From JBOFOR01 sp051654865 (GTDB taxonomy: Bacteria; Bacillota; Clostridia; Peptostreptococcales; Peptostreptococcaceae), in assembly GCA_051654865.1 (NCBI GenBank), contig JBOFYV010000097.1:1-46881 (forward strand): a stretch of DNA of 46,881 bases, given 5' to 3'. The notes under the pieces are model-generated. The model was given only the letters and a program-made list of their open reading frames with translations, made no database searches and had not been told where the DNA came from. Within the stretch, counting starts at the first letter, position 1. Each line of letters begins with the position of its first letter. Below are positions 17,218 through 24,500 of this stretch, one piece after another. A program made the translations under genes and the position numbers.

Positions 17218-18555
17218 TTATAATAATGCAAATTTTAATATAAATACTATCGTTAATATTATTAATGATAGTTTTACATCTTCTTTTTTATTAGATACTA
17301 TTTTTAATAGTGTATAAGATATTATTCCAAACATAATACCATCTGCAACACTATAAGCTAACGGCATTATTATCAATGTTAAAAATGCAGGTATTGCATT
17401 TGAATAATCACTAAAGTCGATTTTCAAAATCGAACTAGCCATCATTACACCCACTAATATTAATACAGATGATGTTGCTTCTGCTGGTATTGATGTAAAT
17501 ATAGGTGCAAAGAACAACGCTATTATAAACATTAAACCTGTTACTACTGAAGTAAGCCCTGTTTTACCACCTTCTGCTATACCCGCCGCACTTTCTACAG
17601 ATGATGTTACTGTAGATGTACCTAGCATAGCTCCTGCTGTAGTACCTATTGCATCTGCAAGTAATGCTTGCTTAGCTCTTGGTAAATTTCCATCTTCATC
17701 TAACATTCCTGATTGAGATGCAATTCCTATCAAAAATCCAACTGTATCAAATAAATCTACAAATAAGAATGTGAACACAATCATTGCCATTTCTGGACTA
17801 AATATTTCTTCTGCTGTTAAGCTAAATGCTTGCATAAACACTGGTTTTATTGATGGAGCAGATGATATTAATGCTGATGGTAATTCTACAAGACCTGCTA
17901 TAATACCTATTACTGTAGTTATTATCATTGCTAGCAAAAACGTTCCTTTTACATTCTTTATTAGTAATGTAGATGCTATAAGTATACCTACTACTGCTAA
18001 TACTACTGTAGGTGATTTCATATTACCTAATGATACTATAGCCCCACCTGGTTGTATTATTCCTGCACTTTTAAGACCTATAAAAGCTATAAATAATCCT
18101 ATTCCTGCAGTTACTGCGTGTTTTAGTACTGTTGGCACACATTCAATTATTTTTTCTCTTACATTAGTTAAACTTAAAATAATAAATATAATTCCTTCTA
18201 TAAATACTGCACATAGTGCAAATTGCCATGTATATCCCATTCCTAAAACTACTGTATATGCGAAAAATGCATTAAGTCCCATTGCTGGCATTAATGTAAT
18301 TGGATAGTTTGCTAGTAATCCCATAGCTATACTACCTATACTTGCCGCTAATGCTGTTGCTGTAAATACAGCGCCTTTATCCATTCCAGTTTCACTAAGT
18401 ATAGATGGATTGACTACTAGTATGTATGCCATAGTCATAAACGTTGTAATCCCAGCTAATATTTCTGTTTTCGTGTTAGTATTATTTTCTTTTAATTTAA
18501 ATATTTTTTCTAACATATTATTTTTGTTTTTTCCATAAGATGTGGCGCTTTGCAT
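17218..18555 (-). CDS. NCS2 family purine base permease, second copy
   Basis: This 445-residue protein has the same layout as the permease at 14495-15829 and is clearly its paralogue: ILAGITTFMTMAYILVVNPS, GMGLNAFFAYTV, VFTFLFVDLFDTVGFL and GTSTVTSSVESAAGIAEGGKTGL are shared. The N-terminus carries an extra MQSATSYGKNKNN stretch. AAGGAGGAG precedes the ATG at 18555. It sits 50 bases past the guaA terminator with no clear promoter of its own, and BMP follows on the same strand. It may therefore depend on read-through from guaBA. Specificity among guanine, hypoxanthine and xanthine is unknown. Confidence 0.92.
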   Translation of the reverse strand: MQSATSYGKNKNNMLEKIFKLKENNTNTKTEILAGITTFMTMAYILVVNPSILSETGMDKGAVFTATALAASIGSIAMGLLANYPITLMPAMGLNAFFAYTVVLGMGYTWQFALCAVFIEGIIFIILSLTNVREKIIECVPTVLKHAVTAGIGLFIAFIGLKSAGIIQPGGAIVSLGNMKSPTVVLAVVGILIASTLLIKNVKGTFLLAMIITTVIGIIAGLVELPSALISSAPSIKPVFMQAFSLTAEEIFSPEMAMIVFTFLFVDLFDTVGFLIGIASQSGMLDEDGNLPRAKQALLADAIGTTAGAMLGTSTVTSSVESAAGIAEGGKTGLTSVVTGLMFIIALFFAPIFTSIPAEATSSVLILVGVMMASSILKIDFSDYSNAIPAFLTLIIMPLAYSVADGIMFGIISYTLLKIVSNKKEDVKLSLIILTIVFILKFALL

Positions 18556-18606
18556 ATCATTCTCCTCCTTAACATCTTTTTTGTCTTTTTTTGTCGATAT
18601 GTTTAT

Positions 18607-18640
18607 AAAAAATAAAAGGCTATAGCCTTTTATTTTTTAT
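18607..18640 (-). terminator. Terminator after guaA
   Basis: AAAAAATAAAAGGC and GCCTTTTATTTTTT pair over 14 bp around a TATA loop, with U-rich ends. It is only about 40 bases past the guaA stop and 50 bases before the next same-strand gene, so partial read-through is possible. Confidence 0.8.
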
Positions 18641-18681
18641 AAATGTAAAGTGTCTTATATTAAAAATAAATTATATCAATA

Positions 18682-20214
18682 TTATTCCCACTCTATTGTT
18701 CCTGGTGGTTTTGATGTGATATCGTAAACTACTCTGTTAGCACCATCGACTTCATTAACTATTCTATTAGATATCTTTTCTAGGACATCATATGGCATCT
18801 TATACCAATCCGAAGTCATTCCATCAGAAGATGTAACCGCTCTTATACCTACTAAATAAGCGTAAGTTCTTTCATCTCCCATAACTCCAACTGTTTTTAC
18901 ATCTGGTAATGTAGCAAATGCTTGCCATATATCTTTGTATAAATTATGCTCTTTTAATATATCCATATATATAGCATCTGCTTCTCTTAAGATGTCACAT
19001 TTTTCTTTAGTTACTTCACCTATTACTCTTATACCTAGTCCTGGTCCTGGGAATGGGTGTCTAAATATTAAATCTTCATCTATTCCAAGTTCTAAACCTA
19101 TTTTTCTAACTTCATCTTTAAATAACTCTCTTAATGGTTCTACTATTTGGAATTCTATATCTTCAGGTATTCCTCCAACATTATGGTGAGACTTTATAGT
19201 AGCAGCTTCTCCATGTCCACTTTCTACTACGTCTGGATATATAGTTCCTTGAACTAAGAAGTCCATTTTTCCTAATTTATTTGATTCTTCTTCAAATACT
19301 CTTATGAATTCTTCACCTATTATTTTTCTTTTAGCTTCTGGTTCTGTTACACCTTTTAATTTACCTAAGAATCTATCTTCACAGTTAACTCTTATTAAAT
19401 TCATATCAAACTTATCTCTGAATATTCTTTCTACATCATTACCTTCATTTTTTCTTAGTAATCCATGATCAACGAATACACAAGTTAAGTTATCACCTAT
19501 TGCTCTATGAACAAGTACAGCTGCTACTGATGAGTCAACCCCACCACTTAATGCACATAGTACTTTTTTATCACCTATTGTTTCTTTTAATTCTTTTATT
19601 TTATCTTCTATAAATGAATCTGTAGTCCAGTCTCCATTTACGTTACATACATTGTATAAGAAGTTTTTAAGTACTTTATCTCCTTCTAAACAGTGTTCAA
19701 CTTCTGGATGGAACTGTACTCCATATAAGTTCTTTTCTGAATTTTGCATAGCTGCAACCGGACAGTCATTAGTATGCGCAACCGATACAAACCCTTCTGG
19801 TAATACATCTATTAAATCTGTATGACTCATCCATACTGTATTTGTAGTTATTCCTTCAAATAATGGAGATTTTTCATATGTTATAGAAGTCTTTCCATAT
19901 TCTTTTTCACTTGTATTTCCTTTTCTTACATTACCACCTAATATATGAGCCATTACTTGTATTCCGTAGCATATTCCAAGTATAGGAACTCCTATTTCAA
20001 ATATTTCCTTTGCTATCTTCGGTGAGTCAGCTAGGTATGCACTATTAGGTCCTCCTGTGAATATTATCCCCTTTGGATTCATAGATTTTATTTTTTCTAT
20101 ATCTGTAGTATATGGTATTATTTCACAATATACGTTATTTTCTCTAACTCTTCTTGCTATTAATTGATTGTATTGACCTCCGAAGTCAACAACAAGTACT
20201 AATTCATGCTTCAT
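18682..20214 (-). CDS. guaA: GMP synthase, glutamine-hydrolysing
   Basis: GuaA aminates XMP to GMP using glutamine and ATP. The 510-residue protein has an N-terminal class I glutaminase (VDFGGQYNQLIARR; nucleophile Cys in GICYGIQVM near 83; HPEVEH). The ATP pyrophosphatase P-loop ALSGGVDSSVAA is near 225-236, and the C-terminal dimerisation domain ends PPGTIEWE. I take the ATG at 20214 because AAGGGGAG lies upstream within the guaB tail. This leaves one base after the guaB stop, so the pair is tightly coupled. The 7-codon extension to 20235 lacks a ribosome site. Confidence 0.97.
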   Translation of the reverse strand: MKHELVLVVDFGGQYNQLIARRVRENNVYCEIIPYTTDIEKIKSMNPKGIIFTGGPNSAYLADSPKIAKEIFEIGVPILGICYGIQVMAHILGGNVRKGNTSEKEYGKTSITYEKSPLFEGITTNTVWMSHTDLIDVLPEGFVSVAHTNDCPVAAMQNSEKNLYGVQFHPEVEHCLEGDKVLKNFLYNVCNVNGDWTTDSFIEDKIKELKETIGDKKVLCALSGGVDSSVAAVLVHRAIGDNLTCVFVDHGLLRKNEGNDVERIFRDKFDMNLIRVNCEDRFLGKLKGVTEPEAKRKIIGEEFIRVFEEESNKLGKMDFLVQGTIYPDVVESGHGEAATIKSHHNVGGIPEDIEFQIVEPLRELFKDEVRKIGLELGIDEDLIFRHPFPGPGLGIRVIGEVTKEKCDILREADAIYMDILKEHNLYKDIWQAFATLPDVKTVGVMGDERTYAYLVGIRAVTSSDGMTSDWYKMPYDVLEKISNRIVNEVDGANRVVYDITSKPPGTIEWE

Positions 20215-20215
20215 A

Positions 20216-21679
20216 TTATATCTCCCCTTGTACACTGTAGTTTGGCGCTTCTTTGCTTATTGTTATGTCATGCGGATGACTTTCTTTTAGAGATGCTGCT
20301 GTTATCTTAACAAACTGAGCATTATCCGCTAATTCTCTTAATGTAGATGCTCCACAGTATCCCATACCGGCTCTTATACCACCTATCATTTGATACACTA
20401 TATCTTCCGCTTTTCCTTTATATGCTACCATTCCTTCAACACCTTCAGGAACTAATTTCTTAGCATCATCTTGGAAGTATCTGTCTTTTGAACCTTTTTC
20501 CATAGCTCCTATTGATCCCATACCTCTATAAGATTTATATGATCTACCTCTGTAAAGAACTATTTCTCCTGGACTTTCTTCAGTTCCTGCAAATAATGAT
20601 CCCATCATACAAACAGAAGCTCCTCCAGCTAAAGCTTTAACTATATCTCCAGAGAATTTTATTCCACCATCTGCTATTACTGGAACTCCATACTTTTCAC
20701 CAACTTCAGCACAGTCCATAACTGCTGTTAATTGAGGTACTCCTATACCTGCAACAACTCTTGTTGTACATATAGATCCTGGACCTATACCAACTTTTAC
20801 ACAATCCGCTCCAGCTTTTATTAAATCTTCTGTTGCTTCAGGTGTCGCAACATTTCCTGCTATCACTTGAAGTTCTGGATACGTTTCTTTAACATTTCTA
20901 ACTGCATCCATAACACCTTTTGAGTGTCCATGTGCACTATCTAAAACAATTACATCTACCTTAGCTTTTACTAATGCTCCTACTCTATCCATAAGGTCAG
21001 CACTTATTCCTACTGCTGCACCACATAGTAATCTTCCTCTAGAATCTTGAGCTGCATTTGGATATTGTATTTTCTTTTCTATATCTTTTATAGTTATTAA
21101 ACCTTTTAAATGACCTTCATCATCTATTATTGGTAATTTTTCTATTTTATGTTTTTTAAGTATTTGTTGAGCCGCAACTAAGTCTATTCCTTCTTTAGCT
21201 GTTACTAAATTATCCTTAGTCATAGCATCCTCAATACTCTTAGTCATATCATCTTCAAACTTTATATCTCTATTTGTTATTATTCCTATTAATTTATTAT
21301 CTTCATCAACTATTGGTACACCTGATATTTTGTATCTAGCCATTATATCATCTGCATCTTGTATATTGTGTTCTTTAGATAAGTAGAAAGGATCTATTAT
21401 TACACCACTTTGACTTTTCTTTACTTTGTCTACTTCTAATGCTTGATCTTCTATAGACATATTCTTGTGTATTATACCTATACCACCTTGTCTAGCCATT
21501 GATATAGCCATTTTTGATTCTGTAACAGTGTCCATCCCCGCACTCATTAATGGGATATTTAACTTTATAGTCTTAGTTAAGTAAGTTCCTATATTAACAT
21601 CCTTTGGTAACACCTCAGATTTTTGTGGTACTAATAAAACATCATCAAACGTTAAACCTTCTTTTAATATCTTTGCCAT
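20216..21679 (-). CDS. guaB: IMP dehydrogenase
   Basis: GuaB oxidises IMP to XMP with NAD+, the rate-limiting step to guanine nucleotides. The 487-residue protein is the catalytic TIM barrel interrupted by two CBS domains (about residues 95-205, GVPIVDEDNKLIGIITNRDI and the parallel KLPIIDDEGHLKGLITIKDI). The catalytic loop GPGSICTTR near 300-308 holds the nucleophilic Cys, and the flap RGMGSIGAM is near 400. A GGGAG precedes the ATG. It is controlled by the guanine riboswitch upstream and is the first gene of guaBA. Confidence 0.97.
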   Translation of the reverse strand: MAKILKEGLTFDDVLLVPQKSEVLPKDVNIGTYLTKTIKLNIPLMSAGMDTVTESKMAISMARQGGIGIIHKNMSIEDQALEVDKVKKSQSGVIIDPFYLSKEHNIQDADDIMARYKISGVPIVDEDNKLIGIITNRDIKFEDDMTKSIEDAMTKDNLVTAKEGIDLVAAQQILKKHKIEKLPIIDDEGHLKGLITIKDIEKKIQYPNAAQDSRGRLLCGAAVGISADLMDRVGALVKAKVDVIVLDSAHGHSKGVMDAVRNVKETYPELQVIAGNVATPEATEDLIKAGADCVKVGIGPGSICTTRVVAGIGVPQLTAVMDCAEVGEKYGVPVIADGGIKFSGDIVKALAGGASVCMMGSLFAGTEESPGEIVLYRGRSYKSYRGMGSIGAMEKGSKDRYFQDDAKKLVPEGVEGMVAYKGKAEDIVYQMIGGIRAGMGYCGASTLRELADNAQFVKITAASLKESHPHDITISKEAPNYSVQGEI

Positions 21680-21701
21680 AGTAGTTCTCCCTTCTCTATA
21701 T

Positions 21702-21743
21702 AATACGAATTTTATTCCCTTTTTTTATTTTTTTGTTCGATTA
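21702..21743. promoter_or_regulatory. PurBox-like inverted pair between riboswitch terminator and guaB
   Basis: Plus-strand CGAA (21706-21709) and TTCG (21736-21739) are 26 bases apart, exactly the geometry seen before purE. Each surrounding 13-mer matches the PurR box at about 10 positions. The pair lies downstream of the riboswitch, so PurR would act here as a roadblock or on an internal promoter. Confidence 0.4.
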
Positions 21744-21749
21744 AAAAAA

Positions 21750-21813
21750 TATAAAAAAAACTGCATAGTGATTTCACTAATATTGCTAACTTAAAAGTGA
21801 AATTACTATGCAG
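21750..21813 (-). terminator. Riboswitch-controlled terminator before guaB
   Basis: On the minus strand CTGCATAGTAATTTCACT (21813-21796) pairs with the arm at 21778-21761 over 18 positions with one mismatch, followed by eight U residues (21760-21753). Its 5' arm can instead pair with the 3' side of aptamer stem P1 and the following bases (21907-21890), giving an antiterminator. Confidence 0.85.
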
Positions 21814-21818
21814 GTCTT

Positions 21819-21890
21819 AAAACATCTGTGGTTATAGCCAACATTTAGGGACTTCGTCAGCCTAAACATTTACTTGAGATAAGATGTTTT
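21819..21890 (-). ncRNA. Unassigned structured domain within the guaB leader
   Basis: Between aptamer and terminator, a 9-bp stem AAAACATCT / AGATGTTTT (ends at 21890 and 21819) encloses about 54 bases. Inside is a second stem, AATGTTTAGG with CCTAAATGTT, capped by a GAC-GAA-GUC mini-hairpin. A small UGG-CUAUAA-CCA hairpin follows. It does not fit the PRPP, ppGpp, ZTP or other classes I know. It could be a second sensor or just a scaffold. Confidence 0.5.
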
Positions 21891-21903
21891 GCTATAATAA
21901 TTT

Positions 21904-21974
21904 CACTCATAGTCGAGATATTTACGGTATCTCGGTAGAAACTCTCAGACCTTATTTCTGAGTATATACGAGTG
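21904..21974 (-). ncRNA. Guanine riboswitch aptamer of guaBA
   Basis: The minus strand shows the purine aptamer. P1 is CACTC/GAGTG. P2 (CTCAGA/TCTGAG) has an AATAAGG loop. J2/3 contains GTTTCTACC. P3 (GAGAT/ATCTC) has ACCGTAAAT in its loop, so GG-CC loop-loop pairing is possible. J3/1 reads GACTAT, with C at the specificity position, meaning guanine/hypoxanthine rather than adenine. P1 formation competes with the antiterminator, so ligand should switch guaBA off. Confidence 0.93.
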
Positions 21975-22037
21975 AATGTTTTATAAATTTAAAATATAAT
22001 TTCTTGAGTTGAATATAATTTTATTAAAATTTATTCA

Positions 22038-22502
22038 TTATGTCAATAAGTTTATGTCAAATTCTTTGTTTATTATATAATTTATTTTATATAACAACTG
22101 ATTTAGTGATAATTCGTTGTTTTTAGCCATAGTTTTACAGTCTTCATACTCCGGTGTCACTTTTATTAAGTTACCTTTATAATACCCTAACTTTACTGTA
22201 ACATTACCATAAGGAGTTTTCAACTGTTTAAATTCTCTTTTTAATTTAACTCTATCAAATTTATTGTATCTTATTCCAAAAGTGCTAGTCTCCTTTATTA
22301 ATATATCTATAAGATTCTCTAGATATATTTTTTCACATAGTATACAAACTTTTATAGCAGGCCTATTTTTTTTCATATATATACTTTCGGTATATATATC
22401 TAAAGCTCCTTCTTCTAATATTTTATCATATATATATGAATAAACTTCAGAAGACATGTCATCAATATTTGCAACTATCTCATATACTATTTCTTCTTTT
22501 TT
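22038..22502 (-). CDS. larC: LarC C-terminal part, reached by -1 frameshift
   Basis: This is the C-terminal half of the CTP-dependent nickel insertase LarC. The first ATG in frame is at 22457, but the same frame is open back through the A-run at 22497-22505. It encodes EEIVYEIVANIDD directly before MSSEVYSY. The NIDDM stretch belongs to a conserved LarC motif, so the natural product starts within larC1 and shifts by -1 on A AAA AAG (22502-22496). No Shine-Dalgarno supports independent initiation at 22457. Ending at 22038, it leaves about 60 bases before the guaB leader. Confidence 0.8.
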   Translation of the reverse strand, partial: KKEEIVYEIVANIDDMSSEVYSYIYDKILEEGALDIYTESIYMKKNRPAIKVCILCEKIYLENLIDILIKETSTFGIRYNKFDRVKLKREFKQLKTPYGNVTVKLGYYKGNLIKVTPEYEDCKTMAKNNELSLNQLLYKINYIINKEFDINLLT

Positions 22503-23221
22503 TTTATTCCTAATATAGTTCTCAGCATATTAGGTATTTCAAATTTTTTATGACCTATTCCATATCCAATTTTATTAACATTAAATTCTACTTCATTCAC
22601 AAACTCATCACATAATGTTTTAATTATTGCAGCTCCTGTTGGTGTCGTACATTCGCCCTTTACTGTGTTAAGTTTCACCGGAACATTTTTTAATATTTCT
22701 ATAGTGGCAGGTGCTGGAACAGGCATAATACCATGGTCACACTTTACAAACCCCGACCCAAGAGGCACTGATGTTGAATATATTTTATCTATACAAAGTA
22801 AATCTATTAATATACATACTCCCAGTATATCTACTATAGAATCTATTGCTCCAACCTCATGAAAATGTATCTTGTCAATCGTTGTTCCATGGACCTTAGC
22901 TTCAGCCTCTCCTATTGTCATAAATATTTTCTTAGCTCTATTTTTTACACTTTCATCTAGGCTACTATTATCTATTATTTCAAATATGTCTACTAAATGT
23001 CTATGTGCATCAGACTCTTTAGTTAATACTTTTACAGTAGTTCCTACTATACCACTTTCATTTTTTGATTCTACATTTATTTCAAATTCATTATCCAAAT
23101 TAATTTTCTTTAGTTCTTCTAAAAAAATTTCCTTAGGAACACCTAAATCTAATAAACTTGCTATAGTCATATCTCCTGATATACCATTAACTATGTCAAA
23201 GTAAAGTATTCTTTCTTCCAT
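22487..23221 (-). CDS. larC: LarC N-terminal part, nickel-pincer cofactor nickel insertase
   Basis: LarC inserts nickel into the pyridinium bis-thiocarboxylic acid mononucleotide made by LarB and LarE. This frame encodes 244 residues beginning MEERILYFDIVNGISGDMTIASLL (a standard LarC start) with HFHEVGAIDSIVDILG near 119-134 and PVPAPATIEILK near 168. It then runs into the tract IKKKKK and stops at 22487. The stop comes 7 bases after a classic A AAA AAG slippery heptamer. A -1 shift there continues into the second half. AGGA sits just upstream of the slippery site, as in dnaX-type signals. Confidence 0.88.
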   Translation of the reverse strand: MEERILYFDIVNGISGDMTIASLLDLGVPKEIFLEELKKINLDNEFEINVESKNESGIVGTTVKVLTKESDAHRHLVDIFEIIDNSSLDESVKNRAKKIFMTIGEAEAKVHGTTIDKIHFHEVGAIDSIVDILGVCILIDLLCIDKIYSTSVPLGSGFVKCDHGIMPVPAPATIEILKNVPVKLNTVKGECTTPTGAAIIKTLCDEFVNEVEFNVNKIGYGIGHKKFEIPNMLRTILGIKKKKK

Positions 23222-23242
23222 TATATGTCTCCTTAAGTTACT

Positions 23243-23986
23243 CTATTTTAGTTTATTTATCATAGCTGCTAAATATCCTGCTCCAAAACCATTATCTATA
23301 TTTACAACAGATATTCCAGATGCACAACTATTTAACATCGTTAACAAAGCCGATAAACCTCCAAAATTAGCTCCATATCCAACAGATGTAGGCACTGCTA
23401 TAACTGGAACATCTACAAGCCCTCCTACCACACTTGGAAGAGCTCCTTCCATACCTGCCACTGCTATAACCACTCTAGCTTCTTGAAGTGTACTAACTCT
23501 ATTTAATAATCTATGTATTCCAGCTACACCAACATCATAAATCCTCTCTACATCATTCCCTAAGAACTTAGCTGTATAATAAGCTTCATCAGCAACAGGT
23601 ATATCAGAAGTTCCACCTGTTACTACTACAATCTTACCTTTACCCATATTAGATATTTTATTATTTTGTATTTTTAATATTTTCGATAGTTCTTCATATT
23701 CACAATTAGGATAAACTAATTTAATCTTTTCGTAAGTTTCTTTTCTACATCTAGTTCCTAATATATTTGATTCTTTTTCATTCATTTTTTCTATAATACC
23801 TAAAATATGTTCGTCACTTTTCCCTTCACAATAAATAACTTCAGGGTATCCATTCCTTATTTCTCTATGGTGATCTATGTTTGCATATCCTATATCTTCA
23901 TAAGGTAAATTCTTTAATTTATTCAATGCTAAATCTACATCTATTTCATTATTTTTAACGGACTCTAGTAATTTTCTCATATCCAT
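23243..23986 (-). CDS. larB: LarB, nicotinic acid adenine dinucleotide carboxylase/hydrolase
   Basis: LarB carboxylates NaAD and cleaves it to P2CMN, the first step to the nickel-pincer cofactor. The protein is 248 residues from the ATG at 23986, chosen because GAGGG lies 7 bases upstream; the start at 24007 has none. The C-terminal half is a PurE-like fold: VVTGGTSDIPVADEA, GVAGIHRLL, AGMEGALPSVVGGLVDVPV and NSCASGISVVNIDNGFGAGY. The Cys in NSCASG corresponds to the covalent-intermediate Cys of characterised LarB. It is followed after 21 bases by larC. LarE and a LarA racemase are not in this window. Confidence 0.92.
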   Translation of the reverse strand: MDMRKLLESVKNNEIDVDLALNKLKNLPYEDIGYANIDHHREIRNGYPEVIYCEGKSDEHILGIIEKMNEKESNILGTRCRKETYEKIKLVYPNCEYEELSKILKIQNNKISNMGKGKIVVVTGGTSDIPVADEAYYTAKFLGNDVERIYDVGVAGIHRLLNRVSTLQEARVVIAVAGMEGALPSVVGGLVDVPVIAVPTSVGYGANFGGLSALLTMLNSCASGISVVNIDNGFGAGYLAAMINKLK

Positions 23987-24051
23987 AAATCTACCCTCAT
24001 TTTCCATATTTTAATAATAATTTTAGCACACTTATCAGCTTATATCTATCA

Positions 24052-24087
24052 AAAAGATGGCCCTACAATTAAATAGAGCCATCTTTT
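24052..24087 (-). terminator. Terminator of the small repeat-protein gene
   Basis: AAAAGATGGC (24052-24061) and GCCATCTTTT (24078-24087) form a 10-bp stem with a U-rich tail on the minus strand. It separates the small gene from larB. Confidence 0.75.
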
Positions 24088-24097
24088 GTGTTATTTA

Positions 24098-24358
24098 TTA
24101 TTCATGTTTCATTTGATGTTTTAATTCTTTAGCAAATTTCTTTTCTTCGTGTTTTTCGTGTCTTTCTTCTTTTCTTTCTTCTCTTACTACTTCTCTACCC
24201 TGTTTAGCTTTTTCATGTTCCATATGTTTCATTTGGTGCTCTAATTCTTTAGCAATTTTTTTTTCTTCATATTTTTCATGTCTTTCTTCTTTATGTTGTT
24301 CATGTCTTGCTTCTGCGCATTTTATATCTTCTTTTATTTTGTCTGTTAATTTTGTCAT
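24098..24358 (-). CDS. Small His/Lys/Glu-rich protein with a 40-residue internal repeat
   Basis: The 86-residue protein is unrecognised. It has no Pro or Trp, a single Cys (Cys14), ten His and very high Lys/Glu/Arg content, so it should be one long charged helix or coiled coil. Residues 23-45 and 63-85 are near-identical copies of the pattern KEERHEKxEEKKxAKELxHQMKH, offset by exactly 40 residues, which points to an internal duplication. GGAGG lies 5 bases before the ATG at 24358; the reading from 24418 is not supported. It lies alone between groEL and larB with terminators on both sides. The His pattern might bind metal, but there is no direct evidence. Confidence 0.7.
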   Translation of the reverse strand: MTKLTDKIKEDIKCAEARHEQHKEERHEKYEEKKIAKELEHQMKHMEHEKAKQGREVVREERKEERHEKHEEKKFAKELKHQMKHE

Positions 24359-24466
24359 TATTTCCTCCATAATGTATAAACAGTATTTTAAATTACATCT
24401 ATATATTTTACACATCATTTATAACTTATTCATAGTTATCAGAGTAATAAAATATCTTTAAATACA

Positions 24467-24495
24467 AAAAAGAGCAGTAAAATACTACTCTTTTT
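24467..24495 (-). terminator. Terminator of groESL
   Basis: AAAAGAGCAGTA (24468-24479) pairs with TACTACTCTTTT (24483-24494). One pair is G-U on the minus strand. A U tract follows in that direction, six bases past the groEL stop. Confidence 0.85.
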
Positions 24496-24500
24496 GTTAA

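Noticed and set aside
21850..21864. CUGACGA in the guaB leader as part of a hammerhead ribozyme
   Set aside because: The matching GAAA strand and the three-stem geometry are missing; the bases fit better as a hairpin cap.
21819..21890. PRPP (ykkC-type) aptamer in tandem with the guanine aptamer
   Set aside because: The conserved ykkC/PRPP core sequences are absent, so only an unassigned domain is claimed.
22487..22500. larC as a frameshifted pseudogene
   Set aside because: The break falls exactly on a slippery A AAA AAG heptamer and larC frameshifting is known in the family, so programmed recoding is more likely than decay.
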